From positions 1,922,001 to 1,986,000 of the forward strand of contig WUJK01000010.1 of assembly GCA_011317545.1 (NCBI GenBank): a stretch of 64,000 nucleotides of DNA, written 5' to 3'. A program made the position numbers and the translations under genes. This document shows, piece after piece, positions 24,998 through 35,100 of the stretch. Every line of letters starts with the position of its first letter. Position 1 is the stretch's first letter. This stretch comes from Coniella vitis. Its lineage: Eukaryota; Ascomycota; Sordariomycetes; Diaporthales; Schizoparmaceae. Under the pieces are notes generated by a model. That model did no database searches. It was not told where the DNA came from and worked only from the letters and a program-made list of their open reading frames with translations.

Positions 24998-25672
24998 ATG
25001 CACACCCACTCCCTTCTCGCGGCTGTGGCCCTCAGCTTCCTTTCCAGCGCAGCAACAGCAGCCAGCATCCCACCCCGCGGTTCCTCCCCCGGCGTCAACA
25101 TCTGGAACATGGGCTCCTCGCAACAGACCTTTTACTTTTGCAACAACGCCGCCAACGGCGACGGCACAGCCGACCCAGGCTTCACCTCGGGCACATCCGG
25201 GTGCACCAACCTCGTCACCTCGGTGGCCGTGGCGCCGAGCAAATCCACCACTGTCGCACTGGCCACAACGTTCAGCGGCCGCATTGCCCGCAGCACAGAC
25301 ACGCCCGCCACCTGGGTCGAGGTGCAGTTCCAGAGCGGCGGCACGGCCTACGGGGATGTCAGTCTCGAGATTGGGTGCGATGGCGCGGCGACGGTGGGGC
25401 CTGCGTCTGGTGGCGGGTCTGCCGAGGTGGTTGGCTTTTCGAGCCCGGCAGATATTGTGAGCTCTGCGCCGAGCGGGACCACCGAGACGAGGAAGGATGG
25501 CGTGAAGGTGATTTCAGCGCCATTCTCCGAAGGTAAAGTCACGAACCAGGCTGCGGCGGATTACCTGGAAAAGACGGTGCCGGGCGGAAATAAGATGGCG
25601 TACATCACTACGACGAGTGGGACGGATGTCACGCAGAGCTCGAACAACCAGCTCAATGTTAAGTTTTATTAA
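24998..25672 (+). CDS. Small secreted protein, possibly thaumatin-like
   Basis: Single exon, 224 residues. The ATG at 24998 (context CCAAAAATG) opens a signal peptide, MHTHSLLAAVALSFLSSAATA, with cleavage likely near residue 21. The mature protein is rich in Ser, Thr and Gly, with Cys only at about 48, 69 and 127. The segments VNIWNMGSS and YGDVSLEIGCDG recall thaumatin-like/CetA-type secreted fungal proteins, but the resemblance is weak and based on memory. An earlier in-frame start at 24869 would place about 43 residues before the signal peptide and is not preferred. Probably extracellular; function unknown, could be a wall-associated or effector-type protein. Confidence 0.8.
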   Translation: MHTHSLLAAVALSFLSSAATAASIPPRGSSPGVNIWNMGSSQQTFYFCNNAANGDGTADPGFTSGTSGCTNLVTSVAVAPSKSTTVALATTFSGRIARSTDTPATWVEVQFQSGGTAYGDVSLEIGCDGAATVGPASGGGSAEVVGFSSPADIVSSAPSGTTETRKDGVKVISAPFSEGKVTNQAAADYLEKTVPGGNKMAYITTTSGTDVTQSSNNQLNVKFY

Positions 25673-26397
25673 GGCTGTGTGGGGGGAATAAGGATGCTGG
25701 CCTTGTGGGGAAAACCACATTCAGGTCTGGGATAGTGATATTAGCAAGCATGGCGTGGGAGGGTTTGATTGCATGGCGTTGGCGTTGAGGGAAAGAAAAT
25801 CTGGTTTGCATATCTTTCTTGATGGCTTGTATTATCTTTTGGGGGTTTATTCCGTTCACTTCACCTGTTTTTTTGTACAACACTTTTTGAGGTTTATATG
25901 ATCATGATGTTCAAGACAATGAAGAATTGTTTTTTCATTCCTTTTTTTCCCTCCCTCTCTCGCTTTGTATATCAATTGTATTCGTGGAGTTGGGTTCCTG
26001 TGACTTCTATAGAGTGCTGGTGTTGAGGGGTCTTTCCCAACACCTGGGTATCCTTTTTCTTGCTCTTCCTTTTTATTTCTCTCTCTATTGTGTCGTCTTG
26101 AAAGGCGTACACATGTATGGCTTTGAATAGCAACGTTCGTTGGACGAGTGTGGTGGTGTAGACGGGTCAGTTTCCGATGGAACCGTCGCCGGGGATAGAG
26201 TATGAAACCTGTTGGTGGTGGCTTGCTGCTGTAGCCACATGAAATATCGCCATGTCTCGTGTTGAGGCACCATATCGTGGATGTAAAAGTATACATGGCC
26301 TGGCCAATTCAACAACAAAAAACCCCCATCCCCCGCCCACTTCACATTTGCCTCAAAAAAACGAGATGGACGAACAAACTTGCAGACTCGTTATTCT
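25673..26397. other. Intergenic region between convergent genes
   Basis: 3' regions of the secreted-protein gene and the minus-strand helicase gene. T-rich and CT-rich stretches only; no gene recognised. Confidence 0.6.
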
Positions 26398-28266
26398 TTA
26401 CCTCCGGGGGTTCTGACCCCTACTAGACGCACCGCCCCGCGAGCCCTCAGGCTTGACGATTCTCAACCCAGGCACTCCCTTCAGCCCAGCATTGCCAACA
26501 AATCTTGGCTCCAACCCAGGAATCTCGGTGCAGCCCAATCCAGTGAGAGCCAACTTGTTGGCCTCGGCAACAAGGCGATCCAGCCTCCAGCCCAGGGGCT
26601 TGGTCTGATTCTTGTAGTAGCCCAGCCAGGCGCGGTAGACCTTGGCCTGCTTCTCAGGGCTCATCTGCCGCGCAAGGGACAGCACGCGGTCCTGGGCGCT
26701 GAGGTCCGCAGGCGTGTCGACAAAGGTAACCATGGGGAGCGACTTCTTGGGGAAGCCGGACTCGTGCGTGGTCAGGAGCAGAGTGCCCTGTCCTTGTGCG
26801 CCGGCGCGGGCAGTGCGGCCCAGACGGTGGATGTAAGCTTCTTTTTCGGCCGGCACGCCGACCTGGTAGACGTGCGTGACGTTGGGGAAGTCGAGGCCCC
26901 GCGCAATCACGTCCGTAGCAACGAGAATCGCCGACTTGGCGGTGCGAAACGTGTCAGTCACATTGTTGCGCTTTGCTTGGGACAGACGCGACGAGACGCC
27001 GCTGACAGGGGGCAGGTCTGAGAACTGGCCCAGAATGTCCGTGTAAAAGTCGACTTGGGCGGCGGTGGGGCAAAAGACGATGGACTTGAAGGTGGCCTTG
27101 TCGCTCGCGGCGATTTCCTCGCGCAGACGGCCGACGAGCGCCGCGGCGAGCTCTGAGAACTCGGGGACCACGATGAGGTGCTGCGGGACGTGGTCGTGGG
27201 TCTGGACTTCGCCCTTGGGGATGGTCGAGACGAGTTTCCACGTCTTGTCAATCACGTCGGTGGCGAATTGCTGGACGCGCTCGTTGATGGTGGCGGAAAA
27301 GAGCATGCCCTGGCGGCCCGTGCTGGCCTTGTTGCCGGGTGCGAGGTAGCCGACAATTTTGCGGATGTCGGGGAGGAAGCCCATGTCCATCAGGCGGTCG
27401 GCTTCATCGAGGACAATGGTCTGCACGTTTGCCAGGCGATCTCTGAATTCGCCGTCTTCACGACTTAGGTAGTCGAGCACGCGGCCTGGAGTGGCTACCA
27501 GCACGTCGCAGCCTCGCATGATGCTTTTGTAGTTTGTGTTGGGGTTGAGACCACCAACGGCGTAGCTGACGGTGTAGCCGGGGAAGCGCGCCAGTAAACG
27601 CGTGGCATCTTGGGCGATCTGCAGAGCCAGCTCGCGGGTGGGCGAGATGACGAGAACGGAGACGGGGCGTTTTGGGTTGGGTTTGCCACTGCGCGGGGGA
27701 CCATTTCCAACGAGACGCTGTAGGGCGGGAATGAGAAAGGCAAAGGTCTTGCCAGTGCCTGTCTTGGCTTGCGCAAGGACATCGCGGCCGGCGAGGGTCT
27801 CGGGAAGGGTCTTGGCTTGGACGGGCGTCATTGTCGACAATTTAAGGTCGTCGACGAGGGTTTTGACGAGCGTTGGGTTGACTCCGAGGTTGGCGAGACT
27901 TGCAAAAGACGTAGCCTCGTCTCCTGCGCTGGCAGGCTGTTCAGATTCCTGATGCTGTCCAGATTCCTGTGCGACTGCTTCGGCGCGTCGCTCAGAGGTC
28001 GAGAACGGGGCAGACTCGGGAGGGCCGCGTCGGGTGCGGTTGCGGTTGCGGTTGGCAAAGGGGTACTGGCGCTTGCGTGACGAGCCGTTATTGGGCCCTC
28101 TGGCGGGCGCGCCATCAGCTGGATTGCTGCTCATGGTCAAGAAGGTAGAATGCAACCGTCTCGAGGAAATCGAGTACGAAGCGGTGGGCGCAATTGCTGC
28201 CGAGGCGTGCGAAAGTCGAGGTGCGGTCTGGCGGGCGACCACGAGGCGATGGAGGGCCAGCGACAT
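26398..28266 (-). CDS. MSS116: Mitochondrial DEAD-box RNA helicase (MSS116/CYT-19 type)
   Basis: Single exon, 622 residues. The first 45 residues are rich in Arg, Ser and Ala without acidic residues, as in a mitochondrial presequence. Helicase motifs follow in order: Q motif around FASLANLG...MTPVQ (121-150), motif I AKTGTGKT (167-174), Ia PTRELALQ (209-216), GG, ATPGR (258-262), motif II DEAD (287-290), motif III SAT (324-326), and motif VI HRLGRTARAG. The C-terminal extension is basic, ending in SRGGASSRGQNPRR. The family remodels RNA in mitochondria, aiding group I/II intron splicing and translation; Neurospora CYT-19 and yeast Mss116 are the known members. The orthology is from motif pattern and presequence, so the symbol is provisional. 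It shares a 628-base upstream region with the divergent SIMPL gene. Confidence 0.93.
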   Translation of the reverse strand: MSLALHRLVVARQTAPRLSHASAAIAPTASYSISSRRLHSTFLTMSSNPADGAPARGPNNGSSRKRQYPFANRNRNRTRRGPPESAPFSTSERRAEAVAQESGQHQESEQPASAGDEATSFASLANLGVNPTLVKTLVDDLKLSTMTPVQAKTLPETLAGRDVLAQAKTGTGKTFAFLIPALQRLVGNGPPRSGKPNPKRPVSVLVISPTRELALQIAQDATRLLARFPGYTVSYAVGGLNPNTNYKSIMRGCDVLVATPGRVLDYLSREDGEFRDRLANVQTIVLDEADRLMDMGFLPDIRKIVGYLAPGNKASTGRQGMLFSATINERVQQFATDVIDKTWKLVSTIPKGEVQTHDHVPQHLIVVPEFSELAAALVGRLREEIAASDKATFKSIVFCPTAAQVDFYTDILGQFSDLPPVSGVSSRLSQAKRNNVTDTFRTAKSAILVATDVIARGLDFPNVTHVYQVGVPAEKEAYIHRLGRTARAGAQGQGTLLLTTHESGFPKKSLPMVTFVDTPADLSAQDRVLSLARQMSPEKQAKVYRAWLGYYKNQTKPLGWRLDRLVAEANKLALTGLGCTEIPGLEPRFVGNAGLKGVPGLRIVKPEGSRGGASSRGQNPRR

Positions 28267-28894
28267 GGACGGTACTGCGTGGAAGATTGTGAGGAGAATG
28301 CAGAGAAAAAAGGCCGAGATAATGAAAAGAAAAGGATAATTAAGGGAAAAGGTAGGTTGGGATGGATGGAAGGGTAGCCGTGGTGAGATGCAGAGAATTC
28401 ACTCGGGGGGGGGGGGGGGGGGTTGCACAAAAGTCGCAGGCCTCGAGATGGATTGCAGGGTCCAAATGCGTTATCGATAAGAGATGTGATAAGCTGATAA
28501 GATCATGCCGACGCCGGCGCCGAGAAGCCGACATGTCTATTTTTGGAAGCCTTGCCTGCTGCCTTGGGGTGGACTTCTTCTGACTCCCACCTGCGCACTC
28601 GCGCTCTTTCAGCACATTTCTTCTCGACTGAGTATTGCGAGACCGAGACTGTGCCTCACTCTAACGTCTGTGGACCCTTGAAAACAAGATGGACAACTTG
28701 ATCGTCGTCTCAAGGCACTGCCGCTGCCATGGCGAGTATATAAAGGCTCGCGTGCCCCTCCTCCTTCTTTCAATTTCCTTAGTCCTCGACCTCAGCACAT
28801 TCTCTTCACATCAAGCTTGGATATTAGGACAAGTCCTAACAGCCTGTCACTTCTATTCCTCTCTGCATCTTACCTCTTCCTGAACTGTCAGGCC
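28267..28894. other. Bidirectional upstream region with G18 tract
   Basis: Shared upstream region of the helicase and SIMPL genes. It contains an uninterrupted run of 18 G at 28405-28422 and GATAAG-type motifs near 28476-28503 (GATAAGAGATGTGATAAGCTGATAAG region), which match GATA-factor sites. Functional use is not shown. Confidence 0.6.
28736..28744 (+). promoter_or_regulatory. TATA box upstream of SIMPL gene
   Basis: GTATATAAAG lies about 155 bases before the ATG and is followed by a CT-rich leader (CCTCCTCCTTCTTTC), the usual arrangement of a fungal core promoter. Confidence 0.5.
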
Positions 28895-29731
28895 ATGCCT
28901 CTGCCTCAACTCAAGATCCACGTCAAGGGCTCGGCGTCCGTCTTTCGCAAGGCTGAGCGTGGCGTGCTGTACATTTCCATCTCGTGCACAGGCAACGACA
29001 AGGAAACTGCCTCGTCGACGGTGTCCAGTGCTACCGAGAGGCTTACCTCTGTCTTTCGCCAGTACGCGACCAAGACCGAGGATGGGCTTTACCCGCACCC
29101 CTCAGCCGCCATCACCACCTTCACCGTCTCTGCCCCGACGGCAAATTCATTCGTAGCTAAGCCGCGCGACGATACGGGACGCCTCATTCCCGATGCACCG
29201 CGCGAGCATACCATCATCGCCAACGCCCAGGTTGTCTTCCGCGATCTCAGCCTGCTTGCGCAGCTGTCCACAGAGCTGACTGCCATGCGCAATGTGAGCA
29301 TCGAGCGCACCGAGTGGAGGCTTACAGAGGCCACAAAAGCTGAGATCAAGCGTGAGGCCAGGCTCAATGCCATCAACGACGCTGTGGAAAAGGCTCGAGA
29401 TTATGCTTCGGCTGTTGGCCGTGAGGTTGTGGCTGTGAGCATCGAGGACGGTCCTTCAAACTTTAGCAACGTTCCTCCCTTGAACCCTCTCGCTGCAGCT
29501 TATCTTGGGGCCGCGGAACGCGCCCGCCAGATGGCTCTACTGCACCAGCAGCAGCAGCAGTACCAGCAACGGACACCCATGCAAATGCAACAGCAGCAGC
29601 AGCAGCAGCAGCAGACACCTGCTCTGCCAGCTGAAGGCCCTTCATTAGAACCATCTACCATAACCGTGGATGCAAGCGTCGACGTCAGGTTCGTTTCTGT
29701 AGATGGAGAGGAAATGCACATGTCAGATTGA
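28895..29731 (+). CDS. SIMPL (DUF541) domain protein with polyglutamine tail
   Basis: Single exon, 278 residues, starting MPLPQLKIHVKGSASVFRKA. Residues 1-200 have the SIMPL pattern: an N-terminal strand with G-A-ERG, the repeated-helix/strand body, and the closing segment ARLNAINDAVEKARDYASAVG, which is the hallmark ending (AL..A...A..LA...G) of the family. Residues about 212-246 are Gln-rich (encoded by CAG repeats with Met, Thr and Pro), followed by a last strand that completes the domain (STITVDASVDVRFVSV), so the Gln tract is an internal loop insertion. No signal peptide. SIMPL proteins are best known in bacteria and as mammalian IRAK1BP1; the fungal role is unknown. The upstream in-frame extension begins with TTG and is rejected. 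Confidence 0.82.
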   Translation: MPLPQLKIHVKGSASVFRKAERGVLYISISCTGNDKETASSTVSSATERLTSVFRQYATKTEDGLYPHPSAAITTFTVSAPTANSFVAKPRDDTGRLIPDAPREHTIIANAQVVFRDLSLLAQLSTELTAMRNVSIERTEWRLTEATKAEIKREARLNAINDAVEKARDYASAVGREVVAVSIEDGPSNFSNVPPLNPLAAAYLGAAERARQMALLHQQQQQYQQRTPMQMQQQQQQQQQTPALPAEGPSLEPSTITVDASVDVRFVSVDGEEMHMSD

Positions 29732-30487
29732 GGTGGACGTGGCATTGTGAGGAACACTCTCGCTTTCTCTCTATGAGAGACAGACCGAGGAAGCCTATCT
29801 CAAATAGAGAGGAATTGTCTATATATGGGTATGCCTAATTTGTGCAACTCTGGCATCAGGCGGGAGTTGGCCCGTCAACAAACCTTCATAGCTCTGCCGT
29901 CATAGCAGAATACTAAAGCCATGGCAACGGATGTCCGGATAGTGGCTTACCGGCCAGGCCTGGAAAACGCCAGCTCGCCCCGAATGGTGATTCTTTTTTA
30001 TTAGACCCATCATGCCTAGCCCAGGTATTTCTTAACCCTTTTCCCTGCAGTCGCATTGGAATATAGTAATCTCATGTAACGATCACTGATGCCGACCTAG
30101 TTATTCCGTCTGTTGTCCATTCAACAGCCATCCTTGGCGGCCACTCGACGGTCTTTTTCACGTGTTTCCCAACACGGTTTAGCACGGTTATCAGTGCTGA
30201 CACAGCCGCCAGGAATCGGATCCTCGGCTCTCGTCACAACATATGACTACGGCGACGCAACAGCCAAAAGTCGCTTCAACCCTCTCTCACATCTCATCAA
30301 GACTGTCGCTGGCGGGTTGCCATTTGTGTCAGCCAATATCTCCCCACCTCTCAATACTCCGTGCGTGACTGTCACTCTGGTCTTGACTGATCCGTCGCTG
30401 ATCGTTGTGCATACGCGCATGTGCATCTGACCTCACCTTACCCATCACGAACCCAGCCGCCTAGTCAGCTTTTACTCGGTCGCAAAC
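29732..30487. other. Intergenic region
   Basis: Between the SIMPL and cupin genes. One ATG-less frame (30113-30430) has no recognisable domain. Nothing else seen. Confidence 0.5.
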
Positions 30488-31503
30488 ATGGTCTACGCGT
30501 GGCAGCTGTGGCTCTCACCAAGGCCCACCCAGCGCACAAAATACGTCCATGAGGAGAATGCGCTGGTCCTGGCAAGTGTTGACGAGAGGAACGCAGCCTT
30601 GGCCGCCAACAATGCTGCTGCTGCGGGCCCTCGTTCCGACGAAGCAGCGGGCCAGCCCCACCAAGTTCTCTACGAATTCCATACCTACAAGGGCCACAGA
30701 ACCGTCAGAGAGACACACTATATCAACAACAAGAGCGTGCGTGAGGGAAAATCCGGTCCGCCTTTGTGAGTGGGCTTGCACCTGTTTGTTCTACTGACCC
30801 GATACGTCTTCCTGCCTGGCGCGGGATTCGTGCTTTGAGAAAGGTTTGCTGAGTAGAATCTTGCATGCGTGCGCGCGTGCTTGTGCAATGCAACAGACAT
30901 ATCCACTTGCGGCAATCCGAGACGTTTGAGGTCGTGCAGGGAGTGCTAGGCGTTGTCAAGAACGGCGTCGAGTATGCTATCCGCAAAGAGGACGGACCTG
31001 TCAGCATTCCTCCGGGAGAGAGGTGAGTTGCGTTTTGTCTCCTCAGCCGAGTGCACATGGATGCTCGGTGCAAGCGAATCTCCCTGCTCACGCCGTTGCC
31101 ACCAAAGACACACTTTCTGGGCCCACCCGACATGCACCGAAGACCTCATCTTCAATGTCTTTGTTGAACCCGAGGGTCTCGACCACGGCTTCGACGAGAG
31201 CTTTCTCCGCAACCTGACGGGCTACCAGCGGGACTGCGAGAAGCATGGCATTGCGCCGTCGCTGTTTCAGATGCTCCTGTTCATGTATGATGGCGACATG
31301 GTGATTACGCCTCCGTTTTGGACGCCGCTATGGTTCTTGAAGGGGCTGCATCATGTCCTGGGATACTGGATTGGGGCTGGCTTACTTGGGTGAGTAGATC
31401 GATTGAGAAGACGGTGATAGGAGGCGTTACTGACGAAGAACCTGTGCTGTGAAAACACAGCTACCAAGCAAGTTATCGCGAATACAGCACTCACCACTCC
31501 TGA
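30488..31503 (+). CDS. Cupin-fold protein, four exons
   Basis: Exons 30488-30765, 30897-31022, 31108-31389 and 31461-31503 keep one frame across introns of 131, 85 and 71 bases, three with GTGAGT donors; 242 residues. The cupin motif 1 segment PPLHIHLRQSETFEVVQG spans the first junction (His at 94 and 96, Glu at about 101), and motif 2 PPGERHTFW spans the second. These supply the His/Glu/His ligands of a metal-binding double-stranded beta-helix. The C-terminal third (FWTPLWFLKGLHHVLGYWIG) is hydrophobic and might be membrane-associated. The last exon encodes only YQASYREYSTHHS after completing a Gly codon. Enzymatic role unknown. The Copia element starts 128 bases beyond the stop codon. Confidence 0.85.
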
Positions 31504-31631
31504 AAGGCGATGTTTGCATGTCAAGGTGGCTCATGGCTCGCCCGGTTGCGGAGTCTTTTTCGCGATTGCATGGTACATAAGCAGTACTGTAGCAAGGGAA
31601 GCCAATTGTGTGGATCGTGGGCAGATCAACG

Positions 31632-31847
31632 TGTGTGAAAGTGGCATTCAACCCTAACCCGAAAGCCATTATGTCAGCCTGATAATGGGGTTTATATAAG
31701 CAGAATAATGGCTTCGGCGATACTTAAATATTCGAATAATAGCTCTTTTTTACAGCTAGATATATAGAATATATATACTCTTTTAACCTCTCTTTTATTT
31801 CGCCTGTTTTAGCTAATAACTAAGCTTTATATATACTTTATTTTCTT
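31632..31847 (+). repeat. Copia 5' LTR
   Basis: Aligns to 39232-39447 with equal length and transition differences only. The outer edge is less mutated (TGTGTGAAAGTGGC against TATATAAAAGTAGT). It contains CAACCCTAACCC near its start. The inner sequence continues TTAGTTATAAGCCCGG, where a TGG-starting primer-binding site may have become TAG. Confidence 0.88.
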
Positions 31848-32199
31848 AGTTATAAGCCCGGATACGAGCTAAACGGCTAGAATCTCCTTTTCCTAAGTAA
31901 ACGTATAAGCTTACTAGTTAAAATCACTTTTATTTAATATTTTTAATCCCTAATAACGGCGTAAATCGATTATCTAAGCCGTAAGGACCTACTCTTCTTA
32001 CGATAGCTTTAGAAGACTTTGAATATTAGGTAAAATATACGGATTCTATTACCTTTCCGGTATAATACGCTACGCTTAGGGCCTATTATTAGTAAAAAGG
32101 TATCTAATCCGATATAAACCCTAAAGACCCTAATATATAAATAACTAGTCTAAGTATACCTATATAAGTATAATCGGATAAATTACTATATAAAGGTCT

Positions 32200-35100
32200 T
32201 CTTAACGATTATAAGAAGACTTACGATAACTTAAATAAGGGATTTATACCTCCGATATAGGAATAACGCTAGCGATTTTATAATAAATAGGTCCGAAACT
32301 ACTAAATCGGTCTATCGGCCGAGAAGGAGAAGAAAATAGCTTTCGAAAAGATCGCTACCTAGATTAATAAGATAATCCTAGACTCTCTATTTTAGCCTAT
32401 TCGTATAAACCTTATTAAGATTAAAGGTTAATAAATACTTAAGGACCTTATAGAGAAACTAAAGGAGGAACTATTACCTTCGGATATTATTATATAAAAC
32501 TTCGTTTATTAAAAATATCTTATAATTCTTAAGAAAGCTAGATATCCGACTTTAGCCTTTAAATAGCTAAATAAGTATATATAGGCGTATATTTAAGCTA
32601 AAGTAAATAACCTCCCTAAGGCTACGGGAATATATACTATAGAGCTATTCCTTATAGCTATTTAGTATCGCCTAGCTCTAGATTAAGTAACTCGAATACT
32701 ATAGAACTATATTATAAACTAGGTAATTAATAAGGACGTCCTATCTATTAAGTATTACTCTAAAGCTTATTCTACCCTTCTCTTAATCGACTTAATCTCT
32801 AGTAAAGGGTTAAAAATAGGTATTAATATATTTAATACGCTAGTTTATACTAACTCGGTATAAAACGGTAATTCTAGTAAATTCTTTATTAATAAGAAGC
32901 TTTTAGATTATAAGTATCTATATAAAACTCTATCTTATTATTATAGCTAGTAATTATAGACTTATTAGCGGCTTAGATAGGTATATAACGGGATAAAACC
33001 GGATAATATAGAGGCTATACTAAATAAGAAAGAAATCTACTATATATAATAGAAGTTAGGATTAAGGTAATATAAATACCTTATTAGTAAACTTATTATA
33101 AAGAAATAGCTATTTAATAGCTAGAACCTATTAGATTTTCCTAGTTTAGGTAGTTCGGGCCGATTAGGGTAAACGAATAGTAATAATAAAGATAATAAAT
33201 ATACGGGAGGATACCTCGAAGGATAAACGGGGCTTAGAATGCTTATATACTCTATTTCTTTATATCTTTTCCTTTAGTTATATTATATTTTATATATATA
33301 TTTATATAAAGTATAATATATATAATCTCTTTATCTTAATTATTATAATCCTATTTAGCCTAGATTATAATAGTAATTAACCTAGATTTATTCTTTTAGA
33401 ACTAGTTTAATAAAGCCTTCTTTATAATCGAGGAAAGCTATTATAACCTCTTATAAAGTACCGTTTTAGATAATTATAGAGCTATATACCTTATTAATAA
33501 TATCTTACTTCTAAAGGATAGGTTATTCGTCCCTAAAGATAACGGTATAACCGTTAGTATAGGTAATACCTTATTCCTAGTTAAGGGATATAATATACGA
33601 ATTATTAAATAGTACCTTAATAATAAAATATATAACCTTATTCTTAAAAAGGTATACTTAGTAGAAGGTTTTTATATAAATATTATCTTTAAAGCGTTAT
33701 TAGCTAAAAGGGGAGTTTAATATTATAGTTTTAATTATATATTATATTTAGGCGATTTAAGCGATAATAAAGTTCTAATAACCCTAAAAAGGTATTTTAA
33801 CTTAGCCTTCTTTAAATATATTCTATATTACTCCTCCTATCTATTATTACCCTTTTTTATTCCGTTTAGTAAAGCCGGTATATTATATCTATCCGTTTCG
33901 AACTTATTATTTCGTTTATCTTTTAATTTATTTAAAGACCGAGAGGATTCGGAGTATCTATAGTATTTATATTTAGGCTATTTAAGCGTATAAGTATTAT
34001 AAAAGCTAGTCTAATAAGCCCGCGGAGTTAAAATAAACGGTATATAAAGATTAAATTACGAATATTATACGAAAGTATTCCTAATTCGTATTATATACCG
34101 AGGATTATCTAAGAATACTAGCCCTAAGCCCTTTTAAAAGGTTTACTAGAATATATTTATATTTTACCCGGGTATAGGAGGGGCTAGGTATATAATAGTA
34201 TTTAAAGACGAGTTCTTAGGTAAATTCTTTATCTCTATAGCTATAGATAAGATAGGACCGATAGTCTTTAGCTTAGTTTATAACTTCGTTGCCTAGGTAT
34301 ACTAATAATTTTAGCTTAATATATATAAAATCCGCTAAAACGGTAAAGCCGCTGTTCTATATATAAACTATAATATAGCTTATATATAATAGTATTAGGA
34401 GGTAGGAATCGAGCTTAAAATAACCCCTTTACGTATAAAAAAGCCTAACGGTATAGCCGAGAAAGTAGGGTACGAATTAATTAAGAAATAATTTATAATA
34501 TTATTATTTATAAACCTATTATTTTATCTATAGCCCGAAGCGATAAAAATAGCGGCCTATTTATATAATATTAGCCTAATAATAATAAAGTATTAGTAAT
34601 CCCTAAATAATCTATTTAAGGGATAATTCCGTTAGAATATACCGATAATACTATTAGATAAGGACCTTCGCCCTAATTAGAGCTATATCTATACCTACGG
34701 CTATTATACTTATATATTTAGAGTAGAGAGAGAAATAGGAAACTTTAGGAAAGAGATAAAAACGGCGGAATATATATATATTAGATATCTTATAGGCTAT
34801 ATCGCTTTAAATATCTTTAGAATATAGATACCCTCTATAGATATAATATATATAATAAGGAATATTTAGTTTAATAAAATAATCTTCTATAACCTATTAA
34901 AGGAGAGGCTTAGATAGCCCCTTCCTAACTATAAGTTCGAGAAAATACTATTATAGGAGATAAGATTAGAGGAGATTTTAGATATTTTATATATTTAAGT
35001 AGATATAAGAGAATATTATACCTTCCTATCTTAAATAACCGATTTAAACCTATATATAATATACGCTAATATTAATCCGTCTTTAGAATTAGGGGGTAAA

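Noticed and set aside
28817..28894. N-terminal extension of the SIMPL protein
   Set aside because: Begins with TTG, and no such extension fits the domain; ATG at 28895 preferred.
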